Position numbers and translations under genes: made by a program
Source of the DNA: Rattus norvegicus
Taxonomy: Eukaryota; Chordata; Mammalia; Rodentia; Muridae
NCBI RefSeq assembly: GCF_036323735.1
Contig: NC_086026.1
Coordinates: 51,536,539 to 51,600,538 of the forward strand
DNA: 64,000 nt
Direction of reading: 5' to 3'
The notes under the pieces: model-generated
The model's database searches: none
Seen by the model: the letters and a program-made list of their open reading frames with translations, nothing else
Told to the model about the DNA's origin: nothing
In this document: positions 45,039-55,271 of the stretch, piece by piece
How positions within the stretch are numbered: position 1 is the first letter of the stretch
Layout: each line of letters starts with the position of its first letter

Positions 45039-48000
45039 CTAATAGCCACTTATCAATGAGTGCATACCATGTATGTCTTTCTGTGATTGGGTTAGCTCAC
45101 TCAGGATGATGTTTTCCAGTTCCAACCATTTGCCTACGAATTTCATAAAGTCGTTGTTTTTGATAGCTGAGTAATATTCCATTGTGTAGATGTACCACAT
45201 TTTCTGTATCCATTCCTCTGTTGAAGGGCATCTGGGTTCTTTCCAGCTTCTGGCTATAATAAATAAGGCTGCAATGAACATAGTGGACTCTTTTTTATAT
45301 GTTGGGGCATCTTTTGGGTATATGCCCAAGAGAGTTATAGCTGGATCCTCAGGCAGTTCAATGTCCAATTTTCTGAGGATCCTCCAGACTGATTTCCAGA
45401 ATGGTTGTACCAGTATGCAATCCCACCAACAATGGAGGAGTGTTCCTCTTTCTCCACATCCTCGCCAGCATCTGTTGTCCCCTGAGTTTTTGATCTTAGC
45501 CATTCTCACTGGTGTGAGGTGAAATCTCAGGGTTGTTTTGATTTGCATTACCCTTATGACTAAAGATGTTGAACATTTCTTTAGGTGTTTCTCAGCCATT
45601 CGGCATTCCTCAGCTGTGAATTCTTTGTTTAGCTCTGAACCCCATTTTTTAATAGGGTTATTTGTTTCCCTGCGGTCTAACTTCTTGAGTTCTTTGTATA
45701 TTTTGGATATAAGGCCTCTATCTGTTGTAGGATTGGTAAAGATCTTTTCCCAATCTGTTAGTTGCCGTTTTGTCCTAACCACAGTGTCCTTTGCCTTACA
45801 GAAGCTTTGCAGTTTTATGAGATCCCATTTGTCGATTCTTGATCTTAGAGCGTAAGCCATTGGTGTTTTGTTTAGGAAATTTTTTCCAGTGTCCATGTGT
45901 TCCAGATGCTTCCCTAGTTTTTCTTCTATTAGTTTGAGTGTATATGGTTTGATGTGGAGGTCCTTGATTCACTTGGACTTAAGCTTTGTACAGGGTGATA
46001 AGCATGGATTGATCTGCATTCTTCTACATGTTGACCTCCAGTTGAACCAGCACCATTTGCTGAAAATGCTATCTTTTTTCCATTGGATGGTTTTGGCTCC
46101 TTTGTCAAAAATCAAGTGACCATAGGTGTGTGGGTTCATTTCTGGGTCTTCAATTCTATTCCATTGGTCTATCTGTCTGTCTCTGTACCAATACCATGCA
46201 GTTTTTATCACTATTGCTCTGTAATACTGCTTGAGTTCAGGGATAGTGATTCCCCCTGAAGTCCTTTTATTGTTGAGGATAGCTTTAGCTATCCTGGGTT
46301 TTTTGTTATTCCAGATGAATTTGCATATTGTTCTGTCTAACTCTTTGAAGAATTGGATTGTTATTTTGATGGGGATTGCATTGAATCTGTAGATTGCTTT
46401 TGGTAAAATGGCCATTTTTACTATATTAATCCTGCCAATCCATGAGCATGGGAGATCTTTCCATCTTCTGAGGTCTTCTTCAATTTCCTTCTTCAGTGTC
46501 TTGAAATTCTTATTGTACAGATCTTTTACTTGCTTGGTTGAAGTCACACCGAGGTACTTTATATTATTTGGGTCTATTATGAAGGGTGTCGTTTCCCTAA
46601 TTTCTTTCTCGGCTTGTTTCTCTTTTGTATAGAGGAAGGCAACTGATTTATTTGAGTTAATTTTATACCCAGCCACTTTGCTGAAGTTGTTTATCAGCTT
46701 TAGTAGTTCTCTGGTGGAACTTTTGGGATCACTTAAATATACTATCATGTCATCTGCAAATAGTGATATTTTGACTTCTTCTTTTCTGATCTGTATCCCC
46801 TTGACCTCCTTTTGTTGTCTGATTGCTCTGGCTAGAACTTCAAGAACTATATTGAATAAGTAGGGAGAGAGTGGGCAGCCTTGTCTAGTCCCTGATTTTA
46901 GTGGGATTGCTCCAAGTTTCTCTCCATTTAGTTTAATGTTAGCAACTGGTTTGCTGTATATGGCTTTTACTATGTTCAGGTATGGGCCTTGAATTCCTAT
47001 TCTTTCCAGAACTTTTATCATGAAGGGGTGTTGAATTTTGTCAAATGCTTTCTCAGCGTCTAATGAAATGATCATGTGGTTTTGTTCTTTCAGTTTGTTT
47101 ATATAATGGATCTCGTTGATGGTTTTCCGTATATTAAACCAACCCTGCATGCCTGGGATGAAGCCTACTTGGTCATGGTGGATGATTGTTTTGATGTGCT
47201 CTTGGATTTGGTTTGCCAGAATTTTGTTGGGTATTTTTGCGTCGATATTCATAAGGGAAATTGGTCTGAAGTTCTCTTTCTTTGTTGGGTCTTTGTGTGG
47301 TTTAGATATAAGAGTAATTGTGGCTTCGTAGAAGGAATTCGGTAGTGATCCATCTGTTTCAATTTTGTGGAATAGTTTGGATAGTATTGGTATGAGGTCT
47401 TCTATGAAGGTCTGATAGAATTCTGCACTAAACCTGTCTGGACCTGGGCTCTTTTTGGTTGGGAGACCTTTAATGACTGCTTCTATTTCCTTGGGAGTTA
47501 TGGGGTTGTTTAACTGGTTTATCTGTTCCTGATTTAACTTCAGTACCTGGTATCTGTCTAGGAAATTGTCCATTTCCTGAAGATTTTCAAGTTTTGTTGA
47601 ATATAGGTTTTTATAGTAAGATCTGATGATTTTTTGAATTTCCTTTGAGTCTGTTGTTATGTCTCCCTTTTCATTTCTGATTTTATTAATTTGGACGCAC
47701 TCTCTGTGTCCTCTTGTTAGTCTGGCTAAGGGTTTATCTATCTTGTTGATTTTCTCAAAGAACCAACTTTTGGTTCTGTTGATTCTTTCTATGGTCCTTT
47801 TTGTTTCTACTTGGTTGATTTCAGCTCTGAGTTTGATTATTTCCTGCCTTCTACTCCTCCTGGGTGTATTTGCTTCTTTTTGTTCTAGAGCTTTTAGGTG
47901 TGCTGTCAAGCTGCTGACATATGCTCTTTCCTGTTTCTTTCTGCAGGCACTCAGCGCTATGAGTTTTCCTCTTAGCACAGCTTTCATTGTGTCCCATAAG

Positions 48001-48861
48001 TTTGGGTATGTTGTACCTTCATTTTCATTAAATTCTAAAAAGTTTTTAATTTCTTTCTTTATTTCTTCTTTGACCAGGTTATCATTGAGTAGAGCATTGT
48101 TCAATTTCCAAGTATATGTGGGCATTCTTCCTTGATTGTTATTGAAGACCAGTTTTAGGCCGTGGTGGTCCGATAGCACGCATGGGATTATTTCTATCTT
48201 TCTGTACCTGTTGAGGCCCGTTTTTTGACCAATTATATGGTCAATTTTGGAGAAAGTACCATGAGGAGCTGAGAAGAAGGTATATCCTTTTGCTTTAGGA
48301 TAGAATGTTCTATAAATATCTGTTAAGTCCATTTGGCTCATGACTTCTTCTTAGTCTGTCTACATCTCTGTTTAATTTCTGTTTCCATGATCTGTCCATT
48401 GATGAGAGTGGGGTGTTGAAATCTCCTACTATTATTGTGTGAGGTGCAATGTGTGTTTTGAGCTTTAGTAAGGTTTCTTTTACATATGTAGGTGCCCTTG
48501 TATTTGGGGCATAGATATTTAGGATTGAGAGTTCATCTTGGTGGATTTTTCCTTTGATGAATATGAAGTGTCCTTCCTTATCTTTTTTGATGACTTTTAG
48601 TTGAAAATTGATTTTATTTGATATTAGAATGGCTACTCCAGCTTGCTTCTTCTGACCATTTGCTTGGAAAATTGTTTTCCAGCCTTTCACTCTGAGGTAA
48701 TGTCTGTCTTTGTCTCTGAGGTGTGTTTCCTGTAGGCAGCAGAATGCAGGGTCCTCGTTGCGCATCCAGTTTGTTAATCTATGTCTTTTTATTGGGGAGT
48801 TGAGGCCATTGATGTTGAGAGATATTAAGGAATAGTGATTATTGCTTCCCATTATATTCAT
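45039..48861 (-). pseudogene. L1 ORF2 (endonuclease-reverse transcriptase), broken
   Basis: ORF2 protein nicks target DNA and reverse transcribes L1 RNA, acting with ORF1p on the same RNA. Three open pieces remain. 48310-48861 (183 codons) is the AP-like endonuclease, with CCLQETHL and a later VGDFNTPLS motif. 45969-48341 (790 codons) holds the rest of the endonuclease, the RT fingers/palm and the FADD box at 46749-46760. 45039-45968 holds the C-terminal part, with a CWRGCGERGTLLHCWWDC zinc-knuckle-like motif near 45430-45482. Breaks are a frameshift near 48340-48385 and an in-frame TGA at 45969-45971 in KLKSK-stop-IKDL. The second lies where a Trp codon is expected, so one G-to-A change may explain it. 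Catalytic residues are otherwise present. Confidence 0.95.
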
Positions 48862-48920
48862 ATTTGGATGTGAGGTTATGTTTGTGTGCTTTCATTCTCT
48901 TTGTTTTGTTGCCAAGACGA
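48862..48920 (-). other. L1 inter-ORF spacer
   Basis: 59 bp between ORF1 and ORF2 without coding content. In rodent L1s the second ORF is translated by reinitiation or internal entry across such a spacer. Confidence 0.75.
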
Positions 48921-50129
48921 TTAGTTTCTTGCTTCTTCTAGGGTATAGCTTGCCTCCTTATGTTGGGCTTTACCATTTATTATCCTTTGTAGTGCTGGAT
49001 TTGTAGAAAGATATTGTGTAAATTTGGTTTTGTCATGGAATATCTTGGTTTCTCCATCTATGTTAATTGAGAGTTTTGCAGGATACAGTAACCTGGGCTG
49101 GCATTTGTGTTCTCTTAGGGTCTGTATGACATCAGTCCAGGATCTTCTGGCCTTCATAGTTTCTGGCGAGAAGTCTGGTGTGATTCTGATAGGTCTGCCT
49201 TTATATGTTACTTGACCTTTTTCCCTTATTGCTTTTAATATTCTTTCTTTATTTTGTGCGTTTGGTGTTTTGACTATTATGTGACGGGAGGTGTTTCTTT
49301 TCTGGTCCAATCTATTTGGAGTTCTGTAGGCTTCTTGTATGCCTATGGGTATCTCTTTTTTTAGGTTAGGGAAGTTTTCTTCTATGATTTTGTTGAAGAT
49401 ATTTACTGGTCCTTTGAGCTGGGAGTCTTCACTCTCTTCTATACCTATTATCCTTAGGTTTGATCTTCTCATTGAGTCCTGGATTTCCTGTATGTTTTGG
49501 ACCAGTAGCTTTTTCAGCTTTACATTATCTTTGACAGTTGAGTCAATGATTTCTATGGAATCTTCTGCTCCTGAGATTCTCTCTTCCATCTCTTGTATTC
49601 TGTTGGTGAAGCTTGTATCTACAGCTCCTTGTCTCTTCTTTTGGTTTTCTATATCCAGGGTTGTTTCCATGTGTTCTTTCTTGATTGCTTCTATTTCCAT
49701 TTTTAATTCCTTCAACTGTTTGATTGTGTTTTCCTGGAATTCTTTCAGGGATTTTTGTGACTCCTCTCTATGGGCTTCTACTTGTTTATTTATGATTTCC
49801 TGATATTCTTTCAGGGATTTTTGTGTCTCCTTTCTATGGGCTTCTACTTGTTTATTTATGTTTTCCTGGAATTCTTTCAGGCATTTTTGCGATTCCTCTC
49901 TGTAGGCTTCTACTTGTTTATTAATGTTTTTCTGTGTTTCTCTAAGGGAGTTCTTCACGTCTTTCTTGAAGTCCTCCAGCATCATGATCAAATATGATTT
50001 TGAAACTAGATCTTGCTTTTCTGGTGTGTTTGGACATTCCATGTTTGTTTTGGTGGGAGAATTGGGCTCCGATGATGCCATGTAGTCTTGGTTTCTGTTG
50101 CTTGGGTTCCTGCACTTGCCTCTCGCCAT
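48921..50129 (-). CDS. L1 ORF1 protein (nucleic-acid chaperone), intact
   Basis: 402 codons, ATG in frame and no stop. ORF1p binds L1 RNA as trimers in the cytoplasm and helps target-primed reverse transcription. The first 50 or so residues are polar. Residues about 50-190 are a coiled coil built of heptads and 22-residue repeats (INKQVEAHRxETQKSLKEFQ). From about residue 225 an RNA-recognition-like domain (NLRIIGIEE) follows, then a C-terminal domain with RPIRITPDFSPETMKARRSW. The 22-residue unit occurs at least three times as 66-bp DNA repeats at 49730-49935, which makes this ORF1 longer than usual. This is the only long open frame in the window that codes for a recognisable intact protein. 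No evidence of expression. Confidence 0.95.
   Translation of the reverse strand: MARGKCRNPSNRNQDYMASSEPNSPTKTNMECPNTPEKQDLVSKSYLIMMLEDFKKDVKNSLRETQKNINKQVEAYREESQKCLKEFQENINKQVEAHRKETQKSLKEYQEIINKQVEAHREESQKSLKEFQENTIKQLKELKMEIEAIKKEHMETTLDIENQKKRQGAVDTSFTNRIQEMEERISGAEDSIEIIDSTVKDNVKLKKLLVQNIQEIQDSMRRSNLRIIGIEESEDSQLKGPVNIFNKIIEENFPNLKKEIPIGIQEAYRTPNRLDQKRNTSRHIIVKTPNAQNKERILKAIREKGQVTYKGRPIRITPDFSPETMKARRSWTDVIQTLREHKCQPRLLYPAKLSINIDGETKIFHDKTKFTQYLSTNPALQRIINGKAQHKEASYTLEEARN
49730..49935 (-). repeat. 66-bp tandem repeats in L1 ORF1 coiled coil
   Basis: The plus-strand motif CTTGTTTATT recurs at 49781, 49847 and 49913, exactly 66 bp apart. Each unit encodes 22 residues, so copy number changes keep the frame and lengthen the coiled coil by about three heptads. 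Length variation here is known in rodent L1s. Confidence 0.92.
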
Positions 50130-50869
50130 CAGATTATCTCTAGTGTTACTTTGTTCTGCTATTTCTGACAGTGGCTAGACTGTCCCTATAAGCCTGTGTG
50201 TCAGGAGTGCTGTAGACCTGTTTTACTGTTTTCTTTCAGCCGGTTATGGGGACAGAGTGTTCTGCTTTCAGGCGTGTAGTTTTTCCTCTGTACAGGTCTT
50301 CAGCTGTTCCTATGGGCCTGTGTCTTGAGTTCACCAGGCAGGTCACTTGCAGCATACAAGTTGGTCTTACCTGTGGTTCCGAGGCTCAAGTTCGCTCGCA
50401 GGGTGCTGCCCAAGGGCTCTTTGCGGCGACAGCAACCAGGAAGACCTGTGCCGCCCCTTTCGGGAGCTTCAGTGCACCAGGGTTCCAGATGGCCTTTGGT
50501 GTTTTCCTCTGGCGTCCGAGATGTATGTACAGAGAGCAGTCTCTTCTGGTTTCCCAGGCTTGTCTGCCTCTCTGAAGGTTTAGCTCTCCCTCCCACGGGA
50601 TTTGGGTGCAGAGAACTGTTTATCCGGTCTGTTTCCTTCAGGTTCCAGCGGTGTCTCAGGCAGGGGTCCTGCTGCTCCTGGGCCCTCCCCCACGGGAGCC
50701 CAGAGGCCTTATACAGTTTCCTCTTGGGCCAGGGATGTGGGCAGGGGTGGGCAGTGTTGGTGGTCTCTTCCGCTCTGCAGCCTGAGGAGTGCCCACCTGA
50801 CCAGGCGGTGAGGTCTCTTTCCCACGGGGTCTGGGAGCAGAGAGCTGCTGCGGGCCGGGATCCGCGGGT
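50130..50869 (-). promoter_or_regulatory. L1 5' UTR / internal promoter
   Basis: 740 bp upstream of ORF1, GC- and CpG-richer than the rest of the element, especially 50340-50869. L1 transcription starts at the 5' end from an internal RNA polymerase II promoter. Tandem monomers typical of mouse L1 are not obvious. The ORFs read on the plus strand here (50246-50981) are not genes. Confidence 0.85.
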
Positions 50870-50885
50870 CTATCTAAGATATCTT
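50870..50885. repeat. Right target-site duplication of young L1
   Basis: CTATCTAAGATATCTT, identical to 44235-44250. The host sequence continues with AAGAAAGGG. Confidence 0.95.
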
Positions 50886-51260
50886 AAGAAAGGGACTAAA
50901 ATGGAGACATATGCTATTCAGTGTATGGAGATGTGTTATAAAACCATAGCAATCGAGGCTGTGGTTTTAAGGCAGGAGTAAGTGGATAGTCCAATAGATA
51001 AAACAGAGTTCAAAAAAATCCCCACATGAGGGGCACTGGAAATCAGTGGAGGAATTATTGGCCACCACATAACAAGGCTTAGGCTTCTCATTAGCAAGTG
51101 CTACAAAAAAATGAATTTTATTTCAATTCACACAGAGCACTAAACCCCTAGTGGTTTAGGAGAACAGCTTTACTTTCTAAATTTTGGGTAAGAAATGATT
51201 TTTTAAAAAAGACATATACAGTGAAACATTACTAATTATTGATGGCTTAAATCACCTAAA
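50886..51260 (+). mobile_element. Ancient L1 remnant continuing after young L1
   Basis: Sense old L1 ORF2 text (tataaaaccatagcaatcgag, ggatagtccaatagataaaac, gttcaaaaaaatccccacatg) fits as the continuation of 43852-44234. The young L1 therefore inserted into this older L1, in opposite orientation. Confidence 0.6.
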
Positions 51261-51535
51261 TTAAAATTAAGAATTCGTGTTCTGTTTTAAAAAAAATAGA
51301 AAAAGAACAAAAATAGATCTCAAGATGGGGGAAAGGCATTCTCAGTACCTGTAAGTGTAGATACTAGACTCCAGCCTATAAATAAATGATATGACTCAGT
51401 AAGAGAGGGACAAGTGACTCATCAGACAGATGTACAGCAGACACAAACAGATGACAGTAAAAAAGATACAGGAACCCATGCACTTATAGTTCGCCTTAGC
51501 AGGAATGAAATTTTAGACCTTTTTTAAAATTGTGT
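51261..51535. other. Unassigned AT-rich stretch
   Basis: May still be ancient L1. No certain landmarks. Confidence 0.35.
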
Positions 51536-51539
51536 CCAC

Positions 51540-51685
51540 AGGAACGCAGATGTTGGGGAAGACCAGAAGAGGGCACCAGATCCCCTGGAGCTGGCTTTAA
51601 GCAGTTGTAAGCCACCCAATAGGCTTATTAGGCACTGAGAAATACATGCTCTTAACCGCTGAACCATTTCTCTCCATTCCCCTTT
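51540..51685 (-). mobile_element. B2 SINE, minus strand, diverged
   Basis: The antisense blocks gaccagaagagggcaccagatc, ccctggagctggctttaagc and gctcttaaccgctgaaccat match a B2 with a gap. Confidence 0.75.
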
Positions 51686-51883
51686 ACATTAAAACCCTGA
51701 AAATGTATTTTCAGACTCAGCAGACTTGGGGAAAATGACTTTGTAAACGTAGACGTAGGCAAGGCAACAGAGGAGCAAAATCCCATTCATTGAGACCTGA
51801 AGAAATGGTCAGCGGCTCCCTTATGTAGCAGAAATATTTAGGTTTGAGCATCAGAAAACAGAAAGAAAAAGGTACATGGTTGC

Positions 51884-51885
<2 letters not shown>
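51686..51885. other. Unassigned stretch
   Basis: Nothing recognised. Confidence 0.35.

Positions 51886-51931
<46 letters not shown>
51886..51931 (+). repeat. (GT)n microsatellite
   Basis: This is a pure GT run. Confidence 0.97.
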
Positions 51932-51932
<1 letters not shown>

Positions 51933-52455
51933 TCATATGCAATAAAGTAGCAAACTGGCTTACTTCTGCACTGAGCTTCTAAACCATGATGCAACTGGAT
52001 GAACCAGAGCTTCACAGACACCCCTGGAGACTTTTCAGTATTCAGAATGAGTGAAAAGTTCAAGTCTGTGTGCACATACATGTAGTATGCTTTCTTTCAT
52101 ACAGTGTTAACAAAGAAAACAACGGATTGCTCAGGAAATGCACAGAACTGTCCAAGTCACAAATAAAGACAAGAGAATGACCAAGGAGACAAAGTGTCCA
52201 TGAAGAACCATGAGTGCTTAAACCTGATTGGGGTTAGGCTTTCAAAGAGCTGGTAGTTGTCCTGTCTCATAGCCACACATTCCTGTTCCCTATTTAGCAC
52301 ATGTAAGTCACCGCTATGAGGATGCCCAAGAGAAAAAAAATTAAGAGAGGGAAAGATTTGTTTTTCCTCTTTGGGCTCAAGGTTTTAAAGTTTCAGAGTG
52401 TGGTGAGAAAGGCGGAGAGAGTAATGTTGCTTGTGTAAGGGTGGTCAAGAAGCAC
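51932..52455. other. Unassigned stretch
   Basis: Nothing recognised. Confidence 0.4.
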
Positions 52456-52690
52456 ACACAGAGACAGCGGTGAGGGACAAGGTTTATTCTACCAGAGCAT
52501 GGCTCTGTTAAACCGCTCTCTCTGCCTTCTGCCCCCACCATCTCCCAGCAGTGATGTCATCAAGCGGCTTGTCTATTGGTTAAGTCAGAGCCCCCATGAC
52601 TTAATTGCCCCTCAGTGATTGGATGTACCAGCCTTCAATCTACCAGCTGGAACGAAGCTTTCAGCATAGGGACCTTTTGGAGAGATGTGT
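52456..52690 (-). mobile_element. Probable LTR 3' part
   Basis: Read on minus, an AATAAA signal (near 52485) follows a CAAT- and GC-containing stretch (ccaatcactgagg, aaccaatagacaagccgc, gatgacatcactgctggg). It is followed by an R/U5-like tail (ccttgtccctcaccgctg). The layout is that of a retroviral LTR, but boundaries and family are not fixed. Confidence 0.45.
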
Positions 52691-53190
52691 AATATCCAAA
52701 CTCTGATAGGACCATTATGAATATCCTGTCTATTATAACTCTTTAGATTGTATATATATACTCTTTTAAAAATGTGAAATGTTTCATAGCAAAACTATAA
52801 ATTAGCTGTAATTCTATAAATAATCGGACATTTTCTTTGATTACTTGTAAATGTTTTACAAAACAGCTTAATAAACTACAAATCACATTCCTAAGCTAAA
52901 ATAGCATTAACATTAGAAAACATTAATTTTTATAGTATTTATGAAATGCTTGTAGGATTCCTAGCTATTTAAAAACTTCCAAAAACAGTGTATAAACCAC
53001 TTTCCCCTCTATGCTATTACCATACAATAATTATTTGAAATGTAATCCTTTAATAGTTTGTGTATGCTTCATAACATATGTCTGTAAACTTAGGCTGACA
53101 TTTACTTTGGTGGGCTACCGTAAGTTGAGACAAAGATCTCTCTTGTGATCGAGGGGGAGGGCACGTGTGGGAGAGTGACTGAGGGCATGA
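52691..53190. other. AT-rich unassigned stretch
   Basis: Many short A/T runs; no family recognised. Confidence 0.4.
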
Positions 53191-53191
53191 A

Positions 53192-53192
<1 letters not shown>

Positions 53193-53226
<34 letters not shown>
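53193..53226 (+). repeat. (CA)n microsatellite
   Basis: This is a pure CA run. It creates three overlapping Cys/Val-rich antisense frames. Confidence 0.97.
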
Positions 53227-53227
<1 letters not shown>

Positions 53228-53698
53228 ATCTCTTGCACACACCCCTGGCAGGCTGCAGCACTCTGGTGCCTGGGCAACATAGTAGAGCTGGTCCTGGTAA
53301 CAAGGAAGATAGAACACTGGTCCTGAGGGTGTGAGAGCAAGAGAACCAGCCCCGCCCCATGCCAGCTATAGCACTAAGGTGAGTTGGCCTGAATGGTACA
53401 AGCTGGGCTGACCAACTCAGCTACGACTCAGGCTCACCTCAATGTCTTCCCCATTTATGACCTGCTGGAATGTGAACCAGACCAACGACACATGGCAGTG
53501 ATCATCTGCTTAACAAACTGTTAAGCAGCTCCCATGCATGGCAACTTCTGTGGAAAATGTTCTTTATTTACTTTATTTTAATCTTTTATTTTCTTTTGTG
53601 GGAGGTTGCAAGGGCAAAGGGCAGATATGGAGGAACCACAAGGTGAGTAGAATCGGGGTGTTATGTTGTGAAATTCACAAAGAATCAGTAAGAAGGGT
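53227..53698. other. Unassigned stretch
   Basis: Nothing recognised. Confidence 0.4.
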
Positions 53699-53699
53699 T

Positions 53700-53806
53700 T
53701 CTTTTGAAAGTCTCTTTCTTTAACACAGACTGGCCTTGAACTCATGGCAAGCCCCTGCCTCAACATTCCAAGTGCTTTGATGACAAGCAGGTGCTACTAT
53801 TCCTAG
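53700..53806 (-). mobile_element. B1-like fragment, minus strand
   Basis: The antisense blocks acacagactggccttgaactc, cctgcctcaacattccaagtgc and gacaagcaggtgctactattc resemble an old B1 3'-to-5' order. Confidence 0.55.
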
Positions 53807-53809
53807 TAA

Positions 53810-54970
53810 GATTTTTATTTTTATTAACTTTTTACTGGCTTGTTGTGAATTTCATATCATGCACTCCAATCCCAAACATCTCCTCTTCCCCCCCCATACC
53901 CACCCTCCGTTCTTGCAAACCTCCCATCATCAGAGGAAAAAAATATCGTTGCAAAAACTGTAGTGCGTCACAGTGCGTCCCACAGTACACCCTTTTGTTC
54001 ACACTTCTTTACTTGCAAACATTCATTGCAATGACTTGCTTGGTCTGGTGTGAACCCTCTAGCTTCTGCTAGTCTATCAATACGAGAACCTCACTGAGAC
54101 TCCTCTCGGATATCCTGCTGTTAACCTGTCTATAGTTTTGGATTTGTAGGGCCAGCCCCTTCATCCACTCCAGCCATTTGCTCTTGGGGTAGATGTTGGG
54201 ATGAGCCAATTCCAAGGCCTGGATCTGGGCCTGAAAGGTACCTGAGCTGCTCATCCCACTGGCTCTCACACTCTTAAACATCTTTGGGGAGGCTCACCTG
54301 CAACCTGCTGCAGTAGGTGAGGGACAGGGCCAGCTCTCCTACTCTCATGACCCCACTGGAGCCAACTCTCCCACCCACCACCTGTGGTGAGGGCAAAGGG
54401 AGGAGAGGGAATCTCTCCTTCATTGATGGCCCGGCACAGCAGACAAGAGGCAGGGCTGATTCTCCCACACTCATGCCCTTGGGGCTGATTGACCCTCGAC
54501 CCCTACATCCAGAGTCAGCTCTATTGTGCTTCTCAGGTGAGGTGCAGGGCCTGCTCTCCCAAGGGCTGCAGCCAGTAAGGGACAGAACCAGCTTTTCCTA
54601 TTCTGATAACCTCAGGGCCAGCTCTACTGCCTGCTGTAGGCTGCAAGGGTGGTAGGAATGCAGCTCTTTCTCGCCCGCATCATTGTAAGGCAGACAGGTA
54701 GCAGGACCAGCTTTCTAGATCACATATCTCCAAGGCCAGCTCTCCCACAATGCCCAGGTGAGAGGTAGGGCCAGTTTTGCACAGCTCTTGAAGGACGCTA
54801 GGGGCTTTCTCCAGTCATACACCCACTGCCTCGGGTGAAGACTGGGCCAAGTACCAGCTTCCCACCTTGGGTCAAGGCTAGGCCAAGTTCCATTCTCCAC
54901 CCACAGTTCTTGGGAGGAGCAGGAACATTCTTGAAAAACCACAAAATGTACTGATAGTCACCTGGCCCTC
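53810..54970 (-). mobile_element. Long rodent repeat, 3' part (family not fixed)
   Basis: The plus strand begins with a T-rich block, the poly-A side of a minus-strand retroposon. Next comes gtgaatttcatatcatgcactccaatccc, then a long noncoding region with diverged GGCCAGCTCTCC-like units. It resumes at 55272 after an LTR. A LINE or half-LINE origin is plausible, but no ORF supports it. Confidence 0.55.
54290..54790. repeat. Degenerate GGCCAGCTCTCC repeat tract
   Basis: Variants of GGCCAGCTCTCCxxCxCTCATG recur (ggccagctctcctactctcatg near 54330, ggctgattctcccacactcatg near 54452, ggccagctctactgcc near 54610, ggccagctctcccacaatgccc near 54733). Spacing is irregular. It is part of the surrounding long repeat. 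Confidence 0.6.
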
Positions 54971-55271
54971 TGGTCCCAGATAGAGTTCGAATGTGTGTCA
55001 TATGCTTGCTAGCCAATAGATTCAAAGGTCAATATGCTTAACTAATAAGTTTACACTGTAACCTTGCTGATGTAACCTGTACTCCTAAAAAGTATAAAAA
55101 CTGCTTGTTATAGCCATTTGGGGCTGCCTTCTAGTTACTTGCCATGAGGAGCTGATTGAGGGTCGACCCCAACACACCTGAAAAATAAACCTCTTGCGTT
55201 TGCATCAAACTCCGTTCTTGTGTCTCATTTGGGGCTCTCCCAGTAGTTAAGACTTAACTTTGAGCCTTACA
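54971..55271 (+). mobile_element. Solo LTR inside long repeat, with 5-bp duplication
   Basis: 301 bp, starting TGGTCCCAG and ending CCTTACA. It is flanked by a perfect CCCTC at 54966-54970 and 55272-55276. A CCAAT lies at about 55013, TATAAAAA at 55093-55100 and AATAAA at 55184-55189, all in the order of an LTR. The long repeat runs on without loss on either side, which supports the boundaries. The family is not fixed; no internal retroviral region is present. Confidence 0.75.

Larger units (their letters stand above)
44251..50869 (-). mobile_element. Full-length L1 retrotransposon
   Basis: A 6.6-kb L1 in minus orientation with all parts: 5' UTR (50130-50869), ORF1 (48921-50129), a 59-bp spacer, ORF2 (45039-48861, broken), 3' UTR (about 44331-45038), and a long A-rich tail (44251-44330) mostly of AAAT units. 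The perfect 16-bp target-site duplication on both sides proves target-primed insertion and suggests youth. The structure and sequence fit rat L1 better than mouse because no tandem monomer array is seen at the 5' end. It sits inside an ancient L1 of opposite orientation. Confidence 0.97.

Noticed and set aside
49730..49935. Regularly spaced 66-bp repeats considered as a CRISPR-like array
   Set aside because: The units are coding repeats of the L1 ORF1 coiled coil with no unique spacers, in a mammalian genome.
45190..50981. Plus-strand open frames of up to 218 codons across the L1
   Set aside because: They are antisense shadows of L1 ORF1, ORF2 and the 5' UTR.
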